Assembly: GCA_947561715.1 (NCBI GenBank)
Contig: OX387197.1
Location: 1,121,001 to 1,185,000 of the forward strand
Direction of reading: 5' to 3'
DNA length: 64,000 nucleotides
From: Ascidia mentula
Lineage: Eukaryota > Chordata > Ascidiacea > Phlebobranchia > Ascidiidae
Shown here one piece after another: positions 45,335 through 59,300 of this stretch (position 1 is its first letter; the number at the start of each line of letters is the position of its first letter). Made by a program: the position numbers and the translations under genes. Below the pieces are notes generated by a model. The model was not told the DNA's origin. It saw nothing but the letters and a program-made list of their open reading frames with translations, and ran no database searches.

Positions 45335-47396
45335 CTAGAAAACAAATGTGTCGGTATTTTGCGAGAGTGACAGCGCAAAAATTAAAACATCGTGAAATTA
45401 TGAGAAAGTGAAATAATTTGCAAAACTTTTGATGGTGATAATACAGTGAACACACGACATTTCATTGCGAATTGTGTAATTATCTAGTGAAACATGAACA
45501 CAGCGACTGCAAAAGGAAAAATGAACAAACATTTTTAAATTTCCACAAACTTCTTTGTTCGCTCTGTTCGTTCTACTATATTTCGGGGGTAAGTATCTCG
45601 ATACTACCAGTGAAAATTCAGTCAAAGACATCTAGTAATTAACACACTGCGGTCTAATCCTCGGTGTCAAACGCGGACAATGTTTCGTAGCAACCAGTTG
45701 TACGTGATGAAGGGGTTACATACGAAACAGATTTAATCAATTTAGAACAAAATCGCATTAGGCGGGACCGACGTCATTGTTCTGAGACAAAAAAAAGACT
45801 TTTGTCTTTAAACCTCTCAGGCGACTTGCACTGATGGGATTTGACTAAGCGGTTTAGTCACAGTTAGAATATGCACTAATATTAAGCATGGTCTTTCATG
45901 TTAAACTCGGCATTTGGAAACCACTGCTAATATCTCATATATTCCTTGCTTTGGCGTTTCAACATTCCGTGCCACTAAAACCTGCACTCCAGACTAACGA
46001 TACCTCATTGCGACATCAATCTTATCATTGCAAGCAAACGGTCATATCAGATAAAAAGCGTGTAGTGGATTGCGTACAAATCTCGTGAGCGGTTGCTTAA
46101 ATATGTCTTGCTGAGATGCAACAAGCAACTTTCTCAGCAATAAAATGCACACCAAGCAGATTGCGTTTTCTCGTGACGTCATTGAGAGAAACGGGCAACG
46201 GAAAACACAGCAAGCAACAAAATACATGCAATGTACGACTTACGGTTGAGCAGAAGGTGAAATTAATAGCAAGCAGCATTCCTACAGCAGAGAACATCAC
46301 ATGACAATACGAGGATACATTGAACGATTATTGTCGTTAAGCTTATGATCTAGCTAATCGTGTAAAACATTAATCTACGAGTCAACAGCATTAAAAATCG
46401 CCCCAACCGTTATGCCGTTAGCGTTTCTGGTCGTAAATAAAATTTTACTTTTTATTGTTAAATTGTCTAGTGAAGTATTGCACTACGGACTAAATCAATA
46501 AAAATGAATGTTCCCAACCTAGCAAACTCTTTCGAATTGCGTTAACAGGCAGTTTGGGTCACTCAGAACGCTTGTTACGTCACAAACCTTTCAGTAACAA
46601 AAGTACATATGAGCTAAACTCGCAACAGAAAATGAAATGAAAAATCACCACCACCCGTTGATTATTCAACTTTGTTGCATCAAATTTTCATGCTTAAATG
46701 TTACAGCGACACACTGTCATCCACTTACCCATTGATAAGCCAGATGTTCTTGACTTGAGGTTAAAACAGACCAGAACAGATGACGACACACTTATTCGAG
46801 GTGCTAAACATGTAAGAACAACTGCGAATCAAATGAGACACGATGTTAAAAAACCCGCCCCGGTGTCGGATCGCATGGACTTTGTACACGGCGTCTGAAG
46901 CAAACCCACAACGTGATACAATGTTTAAGTTATTCGGACTTTGCTCGTTCTTCACAGTGGAACGCACGGAAAAGTTGTGATTAAGCAAGTTTGCCGTTGT
47001 GTCTGGGCCCAAACCCACCGCATGGGCCCACACGGGCCGAGTGTAAAGATGAACACTTTAGTCATTGGGCAATGTTCGGCGTCACTGGCCACGCTTGACG
47101 CAGTAAACCAACGCAATTGTTTGTTCAGCACAATCACCCCCAATAAAAGAGAATTTTCCCGAAGGTTTTTAGTCTTATCACCACCGCAAGTGGTGACGTC
47201 AAACCCATTACTACAGCTCCCAAATCATTGCATTTAAATTTATGAAATTACCCAAATATTTATTTTCTGTTTAACACACTTACATGCGATACGATCAACT
47301 TTCAACTTCAGGCGTTAAGTTAAGTTTTTTTGAACAGAACATTTTGTTCAGCTTTACGGTGATCGTAAAGTCACCACGAAGTTGAAGTATTTGCCT

Positions 47397-47492
47397 GGCC
47401 GTTTGGTTGGCAAGATCGACTACAAGTGTTACACTAAGCTGCACTGATAAGACCTCATAGGTCGAAACGGTGGCATCAGTCTGCAGCTCACA
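47397..47492. repeat. Partial copy of the hairpin family (right part)
   Basis: Contains GTTTGGTTGGCAAGATCGAC, AAGCTGCACTGATAAGACCT, CATAGGTCGAAACGGTGGC and CTGCAGCTCACAG. This is the loop and right arm of the full element at 62494-62649. Confidence 0.8.
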
Positions 47493-49770
47493 GAACTATG
47501 TTCACAGGCCGAATCGACATACACGCTATCTGTAGCGACTGCACCTCTAAACTTCCAACAACCCAAAACCAATGCCGTGAGTCGTGCGGTCTTCCACAAC
47601 GCCATAGAAATGTAATGAGCAAAACAATTGGCCCGACCCCGACCCCATTTGAAACCTTCTAATCGAGCACAACGAGAGAAAAGTAAATATTTTTTTTTGA
47701 AAAAATCGTTTAAACCCCTCCGGGCGTACACTACTGGGCAGGTATGGCGATGGTTGATTAAACAACGAACGTACTTACAACGAAATGTAAAAAGCGTGCT
47801 TCTTGTAAGGATTATATATCACATAGCGATGGCGTCTTACCGCTTCCGGTAAGTTCCGGTTTGTCATAAGAAATTGTCACTGATTGTAACGAGTTAGTCA
47901 GTCAGCTGTACGTAATACCACCCCTGCGACGCGCAATAAAATCATGCGTAATTTGCTGCGCAATGCGTCGACGCTGATTTGCATAGATGACGTCACGCCA
48001 TATGATTTATTGCGAAAATTGATTTTTCAAACAACTTTTGAAGCAGGGTTATACCTCCATAGTGCAAAGAACGTCACAATTTTCTGATAAACACACACGA
48101 GAGAAGTTCGCCGCAAAACACACGTTATGAAAACCCAAACAACCGCGAACGCGACCACTTCAACGCTATTGCTTGCGTCGCACTGTTACGTCACTATAAA
48201 CGCACTGTGACGCATCGATCGAAACCATTGTATTACGAACAGAAGCAGTATCTATTGCCAGTTGCGGTTGTTCAAGTAACGTCTTTTGTATAACTTGTTT
48301 TTGGCATTAATAATCTACTGGGACAAGGTAAAATTGCTGAGCTTATGTCTTTTCATATAAATATACATGGTTTATGATCTTGGTACAATCACAAAACATT
48401 TTATAATTTTAGAAGTTTTGTTATTGAAGCATATTCGAAACAAATAATTTATTTTTCATAATGCTCTACCATGTAACTAATATGAAATATAAGAAATAAT
48501 GTAAAGGTTATGAAGTCTGGTGGCCACATATATATATTTGCACAACTTATTTAGTTGGAATATTTGCAAACGACACAACTATGTACATTATGCATACTCT
48601 ACCAACATTTATATTTGACCACGGAAATTCTTGTTAATAAAATTTAACATTTGGGAAATGGCCACTTAAAATGATTCTTAATTTGATGTTATTACAACAA
48701 ACATTACACTATAAACAAATGATGCATCAAATATAACTTTTTCTCAATAAAATGTAGCATTAGGATACTTCTTTGCATAGGCCTAGTGCAAAAGATTTAT
48801 GTTGGGTAGTTTTAACCATGCAATAGTTTTGCTGCAATAGCTTCATGGTGCATATATATTGACATACAATGTCCTTGAAAACTTATAATATTTTTATCAA
48901 GATCTACCAAAAATCTATAAATTTAATTGTTTAAATAGAAAATGTTTTTGCAATTGACTACTACATTGGAAAGTTATTGACTAGTACTTTTTTTGCAAAG
49001 TATTCCTATGAACCCTTTACAATCTTTGATGCTCAAACAGCAATGAATTTAACTGGCCTTTTTGTACAAATATCAATTAACACACACAGTCTGGCTTTGG
49101 GAGTTAATTTACAACTTTGGCCAAGGAAGGCTGAACCAACCATTACCATTCCATAAGACATAGACCCTATCCATGCAAAGCAGCATAACACAAACAACCA
49201 ACTGACATAATCTATATTCCCAAACCATCTTGCTTCCAATGCATTTACACAAAGCAGAGCATGCTCTTTCAGCTCTAACTACCAGAGGTCTAACGTATAA
49301 TGCAGAATCTCCCGCCCTGCGGTTGGAAATGGCGCTGTTGACACAGAGTAACCCCTCGGCACGTGTTTTCGAGTAACCCCGGTACTACACATGTGAGGGT
49401 CCAAAGTCCGCGCGACGATCAACCATTCATACGTCACAGAGAGCAACGCGATGCTTTCGGAGGTCACAAAAAAGGTCGAACGATCGAAAGGCGCCAAACA
49501 GCGACTATCGACCGTGCTTTATACGCTACTAAGTGGAATTACAGTATTTTGTTTTTGTTCAAACGTGTAATAGAAACAAACGCTTCTACCATAGAAACAA
49601 AATAATATCAACAGAGAAACGGAAAATCAACCTTCACAATTTGACATCATGTCATTACTGAATCTTAACGGAAAGTGTCATCAAAAGTTAAACTTGTTTT
49701 CACTGTATCGCTGAATTTAAAACTACATAAAATTTACATCACAGCAAACAGTCAACAAGCAGTGAAGCCT

Positions 49771-49850
49771 GGCCGTTTGGCAGACAAGATCGTGTTCACA
49801 AAGCTGTACTGATAAGACCTCAAAGGTCAAAACAGTGGCCCTGTGTACAG
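49771..49850. repeat. Partial copy of the hairpin family (right part)
   Basis: GGCCGTTTGGCAGACAAGATCG, then AAGCTGTACTGATAAGACCT, CAAAGGTCAAAACAGTGGCC. Same order as the 47397 copy, slightly more diverged. Confidence 0.75.
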
Positions 49851-51848
49851 TTCAATCAAAATAGTAAACAATGTTCTTAGATACTTGTTCTTGTTGTCAT
49901 ACAAGCACAACAAGGTCAATGTTACAAGGACACCCGATATTCATCGCTGATGATTGGGTCGTGGTCGTTTTTTTCTCGATACCACCCATCATGCCATACA
50001 AAATGCTGATGTGACTAACGCTGCCCTTGGACTTTGAACACAAGATATGTGTTGACAAGAAGAGCACCAAGTCACTGAATCACACGCACGTTTTTGTCTG
50101 TCTGTTTAAATTATTAATGGATCAACCTGTCAATCGAAAACTGTAAAATGCAAGTGAGCCCAAGGGAAAAAGGTCTGCCCTGTTCCGCATGGGTAGTTTT
50201 TGAGGACAAATTTGGTCACATTACGCTGCAAAATCTCGCGTAAAAAACCCGCCGGGTTTTAATAACATACAAAGAAATCGCAAGTTTTAGTCAAATCTTT
50301 TGCATGTTTTCTGTTATCTACATAATTTAGTACCTTTGTGTTAACTGCTGACACGCAGTATATTGTTCCATGCCAATTACAAATTCAAGTTACCCTAAGA
50401 AAGTAAACATCAATTTAATGCATCAAAAAACAGTAGCTAGATGGCGCTCGTGAACAGCCATAAGTGGAAGTCACATGTGCCTGCACTCACCGCAAAAAAA
50501 CACATTGGATCCCTACACATACAATGATGGATCAGGACTTTCTTTCCATAGAGTTGACAAATCGACCAAATGCAAAGAATAGTTGTTGGATGGTAGCCTA
50601 ATGTTTTGTCGGTAAAATAATAAAATTTATTTTTATTTGCTTGTTGTGTATTCACTGATCGAAACAACGCAATGTTTTTCAGCTTGTGAGGTCGATAGAA
50701 ACGCACCGTGCAGATGCGGACCGCTGATCGCAATGTGAACACAAGCAAGCGAAACCCTGTTGCGCTTTAACCGAGGTGAAATAAAGCGTTGATTGCTCGA
50801 CGGGAAGTTGTGTCGAGCAGAGCCGAGGTGTTGGTGGTGATTAATTGCTAATCACGAGCATTATTTTCATCCTCGTTTATTCAACGCAAACCGTTTACAC
50901 AAGCGAAGGTTTAAATGCAACACGCTGCAAATTGAAGACCGATATTTGAGTAATTAATTTTAAGCGTGGTTTTTGGTGTTACTGGAGAAAACGGCGGTGA
51001 AGCTTTTCTAACCTTCACAAAGGTGGAGAGTTTGTTGCGTTATCAGGGTGGCGAGTAACTTGTCGCGTAAAAGGCAACAGGTTTGATGAGTTGCAGAGTT
51101 AGTGGAAAACACCAGAACACACACACAGCAAATTGCCGCAGAAGCTAAATCACTTCACCGTTTAACGATGATGAGATTTACAAAGCACGAAGTAAATCCA
51201 GCAGCAGTTTTCCTGTTGCAAGGCAGAAGAGTGTGAATAAAGACCGCGCTTGCAAGTTGGGTTTATATATATGAAAGGTAACAACCTGGACACATAATTT
51301 TGACATGATTTTTTGCCACATATGACGCAACAACAAATAGGATCGGACCAGTTTTAAATATTACATCGAAATATTTCGGCCATACTCGGGAAGTGGCGCT
51401 GGCTTGGATATTCTGGTTCTTTTGGACATCCCAGTAAACCGTGCGCGTTGCGTCAGAATTCCGCATTCAAACCTCATGCCCGCTTATGCTGGAAGTTTCG
51501 AAATGTCATCTTGACATATTTTATCTGGCGTGCAGTTGTAAGTTGAATGACAGGAGACACAGACCTAACTCAGCGTGCCGGCTATAAATGTTCGTATACC
51601 TTTTCCCTCAGCTTTAAACGGCAGTCGTAGATTTTTATTTCTATGACGAGTGGAGTTGGTCCCACCAATGTATGATTTGCAATTGAACTTTTGAGGTGTA
51701 ATTTTCGAATCAAAAAAAATTTCTGCAGATTTTCTGTACTTGTTAAAAACAGAAGTTAGGACCATGCTTATAGTCTCAATACAACTGGGAAAAGGATATT
51801 GGTTTTACTGAGCAGATGTAACACAGCCGATAAACATAGGTGAGATGT

Positions 51849-51895
51849 AGACAGTTCCACCGTTTTGACCTGTGAGGTCTCATCAGTGCAACTTG
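51849..51895. repeat. Half-copy of the hairpin family
   Basis: ACAGTTCCACCGTTTTGACC then TGTGAGGTCTCATCAGTGCA and ACTTGG. It matches the left arm of the family. Confidence 0.7.
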
Positions 51896-53377
51896 GCGGC
51901 TGGTGGCTGCTGATTGGTTGGAACAATGGAGTTGTCTACAGTTTGTCATTATGTTGACCAAACATGTGAAACTCCCTAAGAACAAACTGCACGTACGTTT
52001 TGCAGCTCATGCAATTGGAGTTGTTTAACATTCATTCTCTCATCAAAACAGTGCACCAGCAAGCATTATAGTTATAGACCGGTCACAAAAGAAATTGTGA
52101 GTTTATGAAGTTGTGTAGATAGTTGCGTGGGCACGATGCATATACTGGCGGATTAAACACACCAGATAAGGTTTGCAGACCACCTGGACGTTGTTCACGC
52201 CCTGCAGCCTCATTGATTCAATCACAACAGGGTCAGTGCAGGGACGGATTAAGGTTTAATCACTAATTTGTTGTAAAAAAGGAAGAGCTGTCGTCCCGCA
52301 TCCTGGAAACAGTAGCGGAAGAAAGTAAGCGTGTAGCTTCATGTAAACAAAATTATCTAAACGACGAAAAACAGTTTAACGTGTTTGGCGTGTCGCTATA
52401 CCAACTCACTGTGTTTGTCCGTAGTATTTCAGTTGGTCTTACAAATTTTATTGAGTTGTAATAAAGTACAATAGGTATAGAAACTGCAACTTTAAGGCAG
52501 ATTGTTGATACCACCAAGCATTGCGGGCCAAATATTGTGTTTATGTGACATTTTTCACTTGAACATTCATGCTGCGCGTTGAACGAGACAAACTGTGTCA
52601 GTTTAAACAGGTTTAGCAAGCCAGGAAGGTATGTTGTAGTATCAATAGTCACTTCACCAAGTTAAAAGCAAACATGTTCATAAAAATCAGGAAGTTTATT
52701 AACAGCTGTGAAGCGTTGTTTTGGCCAAAATGTTTCGCTGTAACTTAACATGCACAAGACTAGAGGCAATACTATTGTTACTGTTTGTTGCTGTATTGTA
52801 TACAGCATGCCACCAATTTTCCCGCCTAGAAAACGTAAACATTACAGCGATGTGAATGGGTTTTGTGATGTCACAACGCCTTTTTGTTCGCAACATTCGG
52901 TGACGTGAAGCTAGTCCGAAATTTTGGTGGGATGAATTTTTTGGTTTGAAGTGGGTTATGTGTTCGGTTTTAAAGTTTTTGATAATCAATTATTTGAATG
53001 TTACCTTACAAATTTGGTAGTAGCTATCATGATCCTTTTGGTCCCTCCATGGCTACGCCAATACATGTGATGTTCATTCAGTCAAACGTCTAAAGCCAAA
53101 ATAAATATTAAACTGTTTGTTTTTTGGTCGATAACGCTTAGTTGGAGAGTGGTGGTATGGCGTTAACTCGTCCACTCTATCCCGGGCATTATTGGCTGTC
53201 ACATGAGTCGAAAGGCCACCATTTCCAATCAGAAATTGTCGCACGTCAGATGTCTTCTGGAAGTGACGCGTTGCTCATTTTCATCGTTAATATATACGTT
53301 GGGTTGACAGGTTTCTGGTAAAGCATAGGGATGTGTACGTTGATAGAACCTGATAAACATTGACAACAACAAATATC

Positions 53378-56300
53378 ATGAAATTGGAAGTGAAGCGGAA
53401 GCGTCGCCAATCTCTCGTTGAGCGGAAAAGTTTGAGGGTGAGGTTTAGGTTGACTTACTTTAAAAACTCGTATTTAAGTTTACAATGGTCCACGTCATAC
53501 ATTTTGATGTGGGCTGTGTGTTTGTACGGAATGAGGGAGTAAGTCTTAATAACATAACGGCTACAGGTGTGCTTAACGTGTGCTTTGGTATTTTAATAAA
53601 ACTAAAGCCACAAATTGCGCATTTGAAAACACCCAAACATACGAATCTTTGACTAAGATATCTAGGAGGTGTCATGGCCCCTTTTGTCCCTTCCTGGCTA
53701 CGTCAATGTGCACGTACGCCGCGCTCCGTACATGAAAGGTTGTCATACTGTTAATCCCCGGCATGTTCTGGTCTGTCGCCTTGACCAATCTTTGTAGCCC
53801 AACCAGGAGCGAATCCAAATATTTTCACCATCTATATAAAACTCATTGTGACGCAATAACGGTGATTTTGGTCGCCAGACGAATAGATAGTAGATGTAAG
53901 CCAGACAAACACGCTGGGAATGGACATAAATCTATTTTAAGACAACCCTTACGTCTGCTCATGTAACGATATTTGGTGATATGACGTATTAAAGAGCAGG
54001 GGTTTTTCATGCCACTAATATGCATTGCCTTTGAGGGATTTGGGCCTTTATAATTCGGCGAATTACACAGAATCGTGAAAAATCCTGACAACCCAAGTGA
54101 AAAGTGTTTCATTTTCAATCTTATATCTGTCGTGATTTTATGTTTAACATCATGTTTCTTTGTAGCGAGGATTGACGCATTTCATCAAAACAACTCCGGG
54201 TTTTAATAAGAAGTCATACGGTGAGATCTGTTTCAAGGACTTTGGCACAAGATTCACGTATTCAGCGGTGAGTTGTTGATGCACCCACACCACCTCGTCA
54301 GGTTAATGCTGATGTCGGTTGGTTTGCGGGCGTACGCGGGTTATTTGTATATGAACGGGTGTAGTTAAGACCAGAGGTCAGTTAAGTACTTGTTGCACTG
54401 AACGGAAACATAGTGAAAGCCGCAAAACTTAAGTTGGTTGGAATTAACTTCAGCACACACAAAACACAATTAAGCATCACTATACGTTTTCAGCGAATTT
54501 GCAAAACCCACAGTAGGAACAGCCATAACTTTAAAAAGCCTCTTATTTATATATTTATACACTTATTTCCGAACGTTCTTGCCGCTTTTATGAAGCCATA
54601 ACAGAGGGTGAATGTTGCTTCGGGGCAAAAGGTGACGGACCTTTGTTTTAGAATATCTTAATATCATGTTTGTTTGTCATTACACGGCGTTCGTTGACCG
54701 AACGAGTTGAACCAATGCAAAGAGATTAATCTCATCAGTTCCTGCTATCCATCAAAATATTGCGCGTATACAAAACAATCAATGACGTATGTCGCGTTGT
54801 CACGTGTATGGCAACCAACCAAAACGCCATGGTCACGTGTACAAATAGATATTAATATTAATGCATGTTGAGTGAAAGTGGTTTGATGACAGAAAGATTT
54901 TTTTGTTGATGTTTGTTGCTTACAAGCAGGTATTTTTTTAACTTATTAATTTGCCTGAGGAAAGTTAGCCTCCGTAATCGTTGGGGTCACGAACTTTCAA
55001 AGACTTTAAATATTTTTATCTCCCAACGAACGACCTAACCTTACTCGTATTCGTTGACCTTGTCTACCTTTTATATTTCCCTCGTCAGTTCATCACCTGT
55101 AGCCCTTCAACCAACCCCGAGGATGTGATCAGACTTATGCGGGAATTCTGGAACTTGTCTGTTCCCAACATTGTCATTTCCGTTGCCGGCAACTTCAATC
55201 GTTATGACAATTCCTGGCAGGACATCATGGACAACACTTGGATTATCACTAACGGGACTTCCCCAGCCCAAGCTACGTCTTACGCGTGTCTGATTGCAAT
55301 CGTTGAAATCGGCGCAGTTGCCAACAATGGGGTTCTCTATTCGCTCACAAACGAGGTAAGTGTTTCGTCACTTAATTGTCATGTTCCTTGTGTATTTTCA
55401 CCGAGCTATACGTCGGGTTCAAACACATACTTTGCGCTCGTCGAATCTTTTTGTTTTGCTATAAGCTGACACGAGAGACTAAAAACATACCGCAAAGCAT
55501 GTGTTTGTTCTCGACCGTATAATTGTTATGTAGTTCACTGTTTCAGGTTGGTTTCATACTTACCACCTTTCTTCAATCATTTGTTTGGTATGTAGTACAC
55601 ATTATATGGTAATATTACCATTTTGGACATTGTATAACATACCACACTACCACACCACGTAGCTGCCATTATCGCCACCTCCTGCTATTATCACAACAGG
55701 GGTTATTCCCGGCCGAGTACACTTCAACCAAGATCTCAGGTCAGGGGAGACGTCTTGATTTCGCTCACACCCACTTCATATTCGTACAAGGGGATGCATG
55801 GCAAACACTCGAGTTTAGAGAAAATCTCTTATCTTACATCGCCACTATTCCCATCGAGATGGATGCAAGCTTCACAGAGTGTGAGTTACGTCATCGCTGA
55901 CGTGTGCATTTAAGTTGTGACGTCATTAAAATGTTATTTTTTAACAGAATTTAAAATTCGGAATGGTTATTTTTTTTAATTTACAAGAAAAAAGACGAAA
56001 AGTGAAAAGTTTTGCAAATTGTTAATTCCGAATTATGTTTAGTCCTGACCACCCCAGTCTTGATCGCGATGGTTTCCGAAGAAACAGACGCAATGTTACA
56101 TATCACTGGAAAATGCGCCGAAAAGCACCCGGTGGTAGTTACCCCAAGCGCCGGAAGAGTTGCGGGACTTCTCAGTGAAGTTAATATGTAAGACATTGTG
56201 ATGTCATAACTTTTCAACATTGCGTTTGTTTCGTCCAATCACATTTCGTCACAATGTGGCGTACTTTAACCCAACGAGAATGGAGATCATCATGTAACGA

Positions 56301-59300
56301 AATATCTACAGTAACAGATTTTGTTATAATCGATGTTTTGAACTTTTCATAGAAATGTTTATTCTGTATCGTTTTTCTTTCAAAAATTTTAGCGACATCC
56401 TTTGAAAAAACACAACAATTCCTTCAACATTTCCATCCTTAAACCACTTCTCCCAGTTAATTAAAGTCAACACATGTAAAGCAAGGTGTAAAACCTCCCA
56501 TCAACCATTTTATCTTCCAGAGCTCGTGAAATGGACGAACTTGATCATTATCTCTCATCGGATGATTACGCTCGTCGTGTGAAGTCTCTTTGCTCATCCG
56601 TTCCAGTGGACTTGGACCGACAGAGAGTAGAGGATTGTGTGAAAGGGAGTTTGCTTTCGAGGAAAGATGTAAGAGATAATTCTATACTTTCTCTATGGAA
56701 TTTTTGGGGGTTTTCAGAATATAAAAACACGTTAGATATTGGATTCATTGGTTTATTTTACTTACAGTCTCACATAACCTTTCTGCAAAACCAAAAACCT
56801 TTCTTAAACAAACACTCCACCAATCTCGAAACTATTCTGTGAATTAAGCTTTTGTAAAAATTTAAGTCACGATTTCAAGCAACCAATGAACAAAATATTA
56901 CAAATATTCTTTAGGTCATAACTTATCCATGTCCAGAAAGATCATGTCTGAACCTGGCTGTATTGCACGGAGTTATCGCAAGTATGTGACTGACAGAAAG
57001 GATCAAAAAAACTGTTTGTCATCTTCAATGCATTCTACTTTACAGATGGAAAATCGTCGTTCAGATCGAGAATCCGTCTCGCACTTGCTTGGAATAAAAT
57101 GGATGTGATTCGCCAACTCGTTCCATCGAGGGAAGTTTTTCAGGTAATTTCCTATCCAATGAATCATAGCTCGCGACAACATGTGTCTCTTGTATGATAG
57201 CAGTTGATTAATTGCTTTAAGTTTTCAACGCATTGCTCTCAATTAAAAATCAACAGTAAAAAGTCGCATTGATATTTCATTCGGAGTAAGCCACCGATTT
57301 AAAAAGTCTTAACCTATCGTATATCGAGTAGGCAGCTTTAATTACACTTCTGGAGCTGGAAAGTCAAACCTGCTGTATATCTTGTTGGCCAACTCATGAT
57401 GTCAATCTGTGATGACCCGAAACGTGTGATAAATTTTCACGTAAAAAACTGCCAAACATTCTCTCATTTTACGTTGGTTACCCTTTTTTTGTTATTTTTT
57501 TACGAATTCAGAAAGAAGAGGATGTTTACATGGTTTACCTCACAATGGCTCTAACTCTCGACCGATCCGAGTTTCTAGAATATCTCATGGAACTCGGTAT
57601 CAACTTGTGGAGTACCCTGACAGTCAAAACTCTCTGGACCCTTTATTACAAGGTGAGAAGAATACGTGACGTGGACAACGCATGTAGTTGAAGTTGGGAG
57701 GAAAAACATTTGTCCAAAATATAAAAAATGTTGTTGAAAGCATGCTTTGGTTTCCAAACTTTTTCAGTCTGCCTTTTTGTTGATCAATTTCTGAGGAAAA
57801 AGAAACATGTTTTTACCACTGCGGAGTTTCGTGTTTATGTGAACAACCTTTTAGTGAGCAACTAGTTACCCTTCCTTGGGATTTGTCATTAGACTGCATC
57901 AGGTGCTTTCCTATAAACCGTAGACTTTTCCACAAACTTACTCTCATATCCCAACATGCTTCTATTGGATGGGAAGCGTTAAATACACATGTTTAGGTTT
58001 CGACCAGAAAGTTTTGTTTGTGAGCGAGGAACTTCGATTCATCCGTTTGCTGTCGGTGAGACACTGACAGTTACATGACCAGTGTCACGTGACCGCAGTC
58101 AGTGACCGGTTTGTAAGCGGGAATTCGAACAGACATCAAAAATATCCTGCCCTCGTTCGAATGAATTTATTAAACGAGCTAAATTCTGAGAACCCCACGT
58201 GCTCGGTTCATCGAATTGCGGCACTAATCAATGTCATGTCGGGGTTGCTCGGGTGGCGGTGACTCTTAACACGACACGATATTGACGAATCCTGTCATTA
58301 TCGAGTTAGGAAGTGAACCTCGTACACAGGATGAAGCATTGCACATACCTTGTTACCGTCTACGCTATATATATACCCCCAACTAAGTGACATGCTTAAT
58401 AACTTTTTATACAGTTTTCGTGCTTCTCAGATATGATTCCTGCTTTGTGAATGTTGTAATCCAGGGGTTACACAATTCAAACAAGTGTTTGGATATCGCA
58501 TGCCACACATTAATGTAAAAATATTTTTTGGAGTTCGTGTTACTTGTTTGCATAGAAACTTGTTTGAGCGGCGTTAAATTCAAATCAACATACAAGGACC
58601 AAACTTGGTGAATATCTTCCAACATTCTAAGTAAAAATTAGCCCACGTTACATTTTCACCCCAACGCGTGCCAACTTTGCCCTACAATTTCCAGGCCTGT
58701 AATAATCAACAAAAAGTTGTAGTTTAGTGTTTGCTTATGTGTGACGCTGAGCTCACTTTGTTGGGCCTCATGAGCATGTTTAAATGTTACCAAATTTCTT
58801 TCGTTTCAGCCTTTGTTCAAAGAGGGTTTCGAAACCCGGGTTTCCCCCACTCTTCACGGCCTTGTGAACGATTACGGTGACGCAAAAACTCAATTATTAC
58901 GTCATGTTGGCAAGGCAATCAACATCTTGACACGTTTTCAAGTCAGCGAGCTTTATTCCGGCCCCACTTACCAGTACTTTGACGCCGCCGGTACGCGTAA
59001 TAAATTGCCGTTTTCATGTAACGTAAAAGTGTTGAAGTAAATGTTTTACTTGGACAGAAATCACCGACTTGCAGAAGAGAGCGACCACTATGATCTCACA
59101 AATAGATGACTCCCCGCCTGTTCCACATCCTGAAAGGGATCTCTTCTTCTGGAGCCTCCTCATGGGAAAGGGGGAGTTGGCTTTATTGTTCTGGAAGGGC
59201 GGTCATTCTTTAATGGGTAAGTCAGCCTTTACAAACGTTGCGATTGTGACGTAACAATGGTACGTTTGTAGCTTCATCTATCGTCGCGAGCGCTATAACA

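Larger units (their letters stand above)
45335..53377. other. About 8 kb intergenic between divergent ACSL and TRPM genes
   Basis: The promoter and first exon(s) of ACSL and the 5' region of TRPM should lie here, but no coding exon could be recognised. Open frames (for example 46697-47033, 47429-47852, 49033-49239, 50437-50748, 52353-52989) lack conserved motifs, overlap on both strands and have no paired splice structure. Copies of the hairpin repeat family lie at about 47397-47492, 49771-49850 and 51849-51895. Otherwise I see nothing I can name. Confidence 0.5.

Noticed and set aside
45398..45631. Candidate first exon of ACSL starting MSLTEFSL
   Set aside because: Its nearest donor would leave phase 0, but the first recognised ACSL exon requires phase 1.
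55660..55740. Alternative reading of the TRPM exon as AIITTGVIPGRVHFNQD
   Set aside because: It meets a stop and does not match TRPM; the frame from 55700 gives RRLDFAHTHFIFV and keeps phase on both sides.
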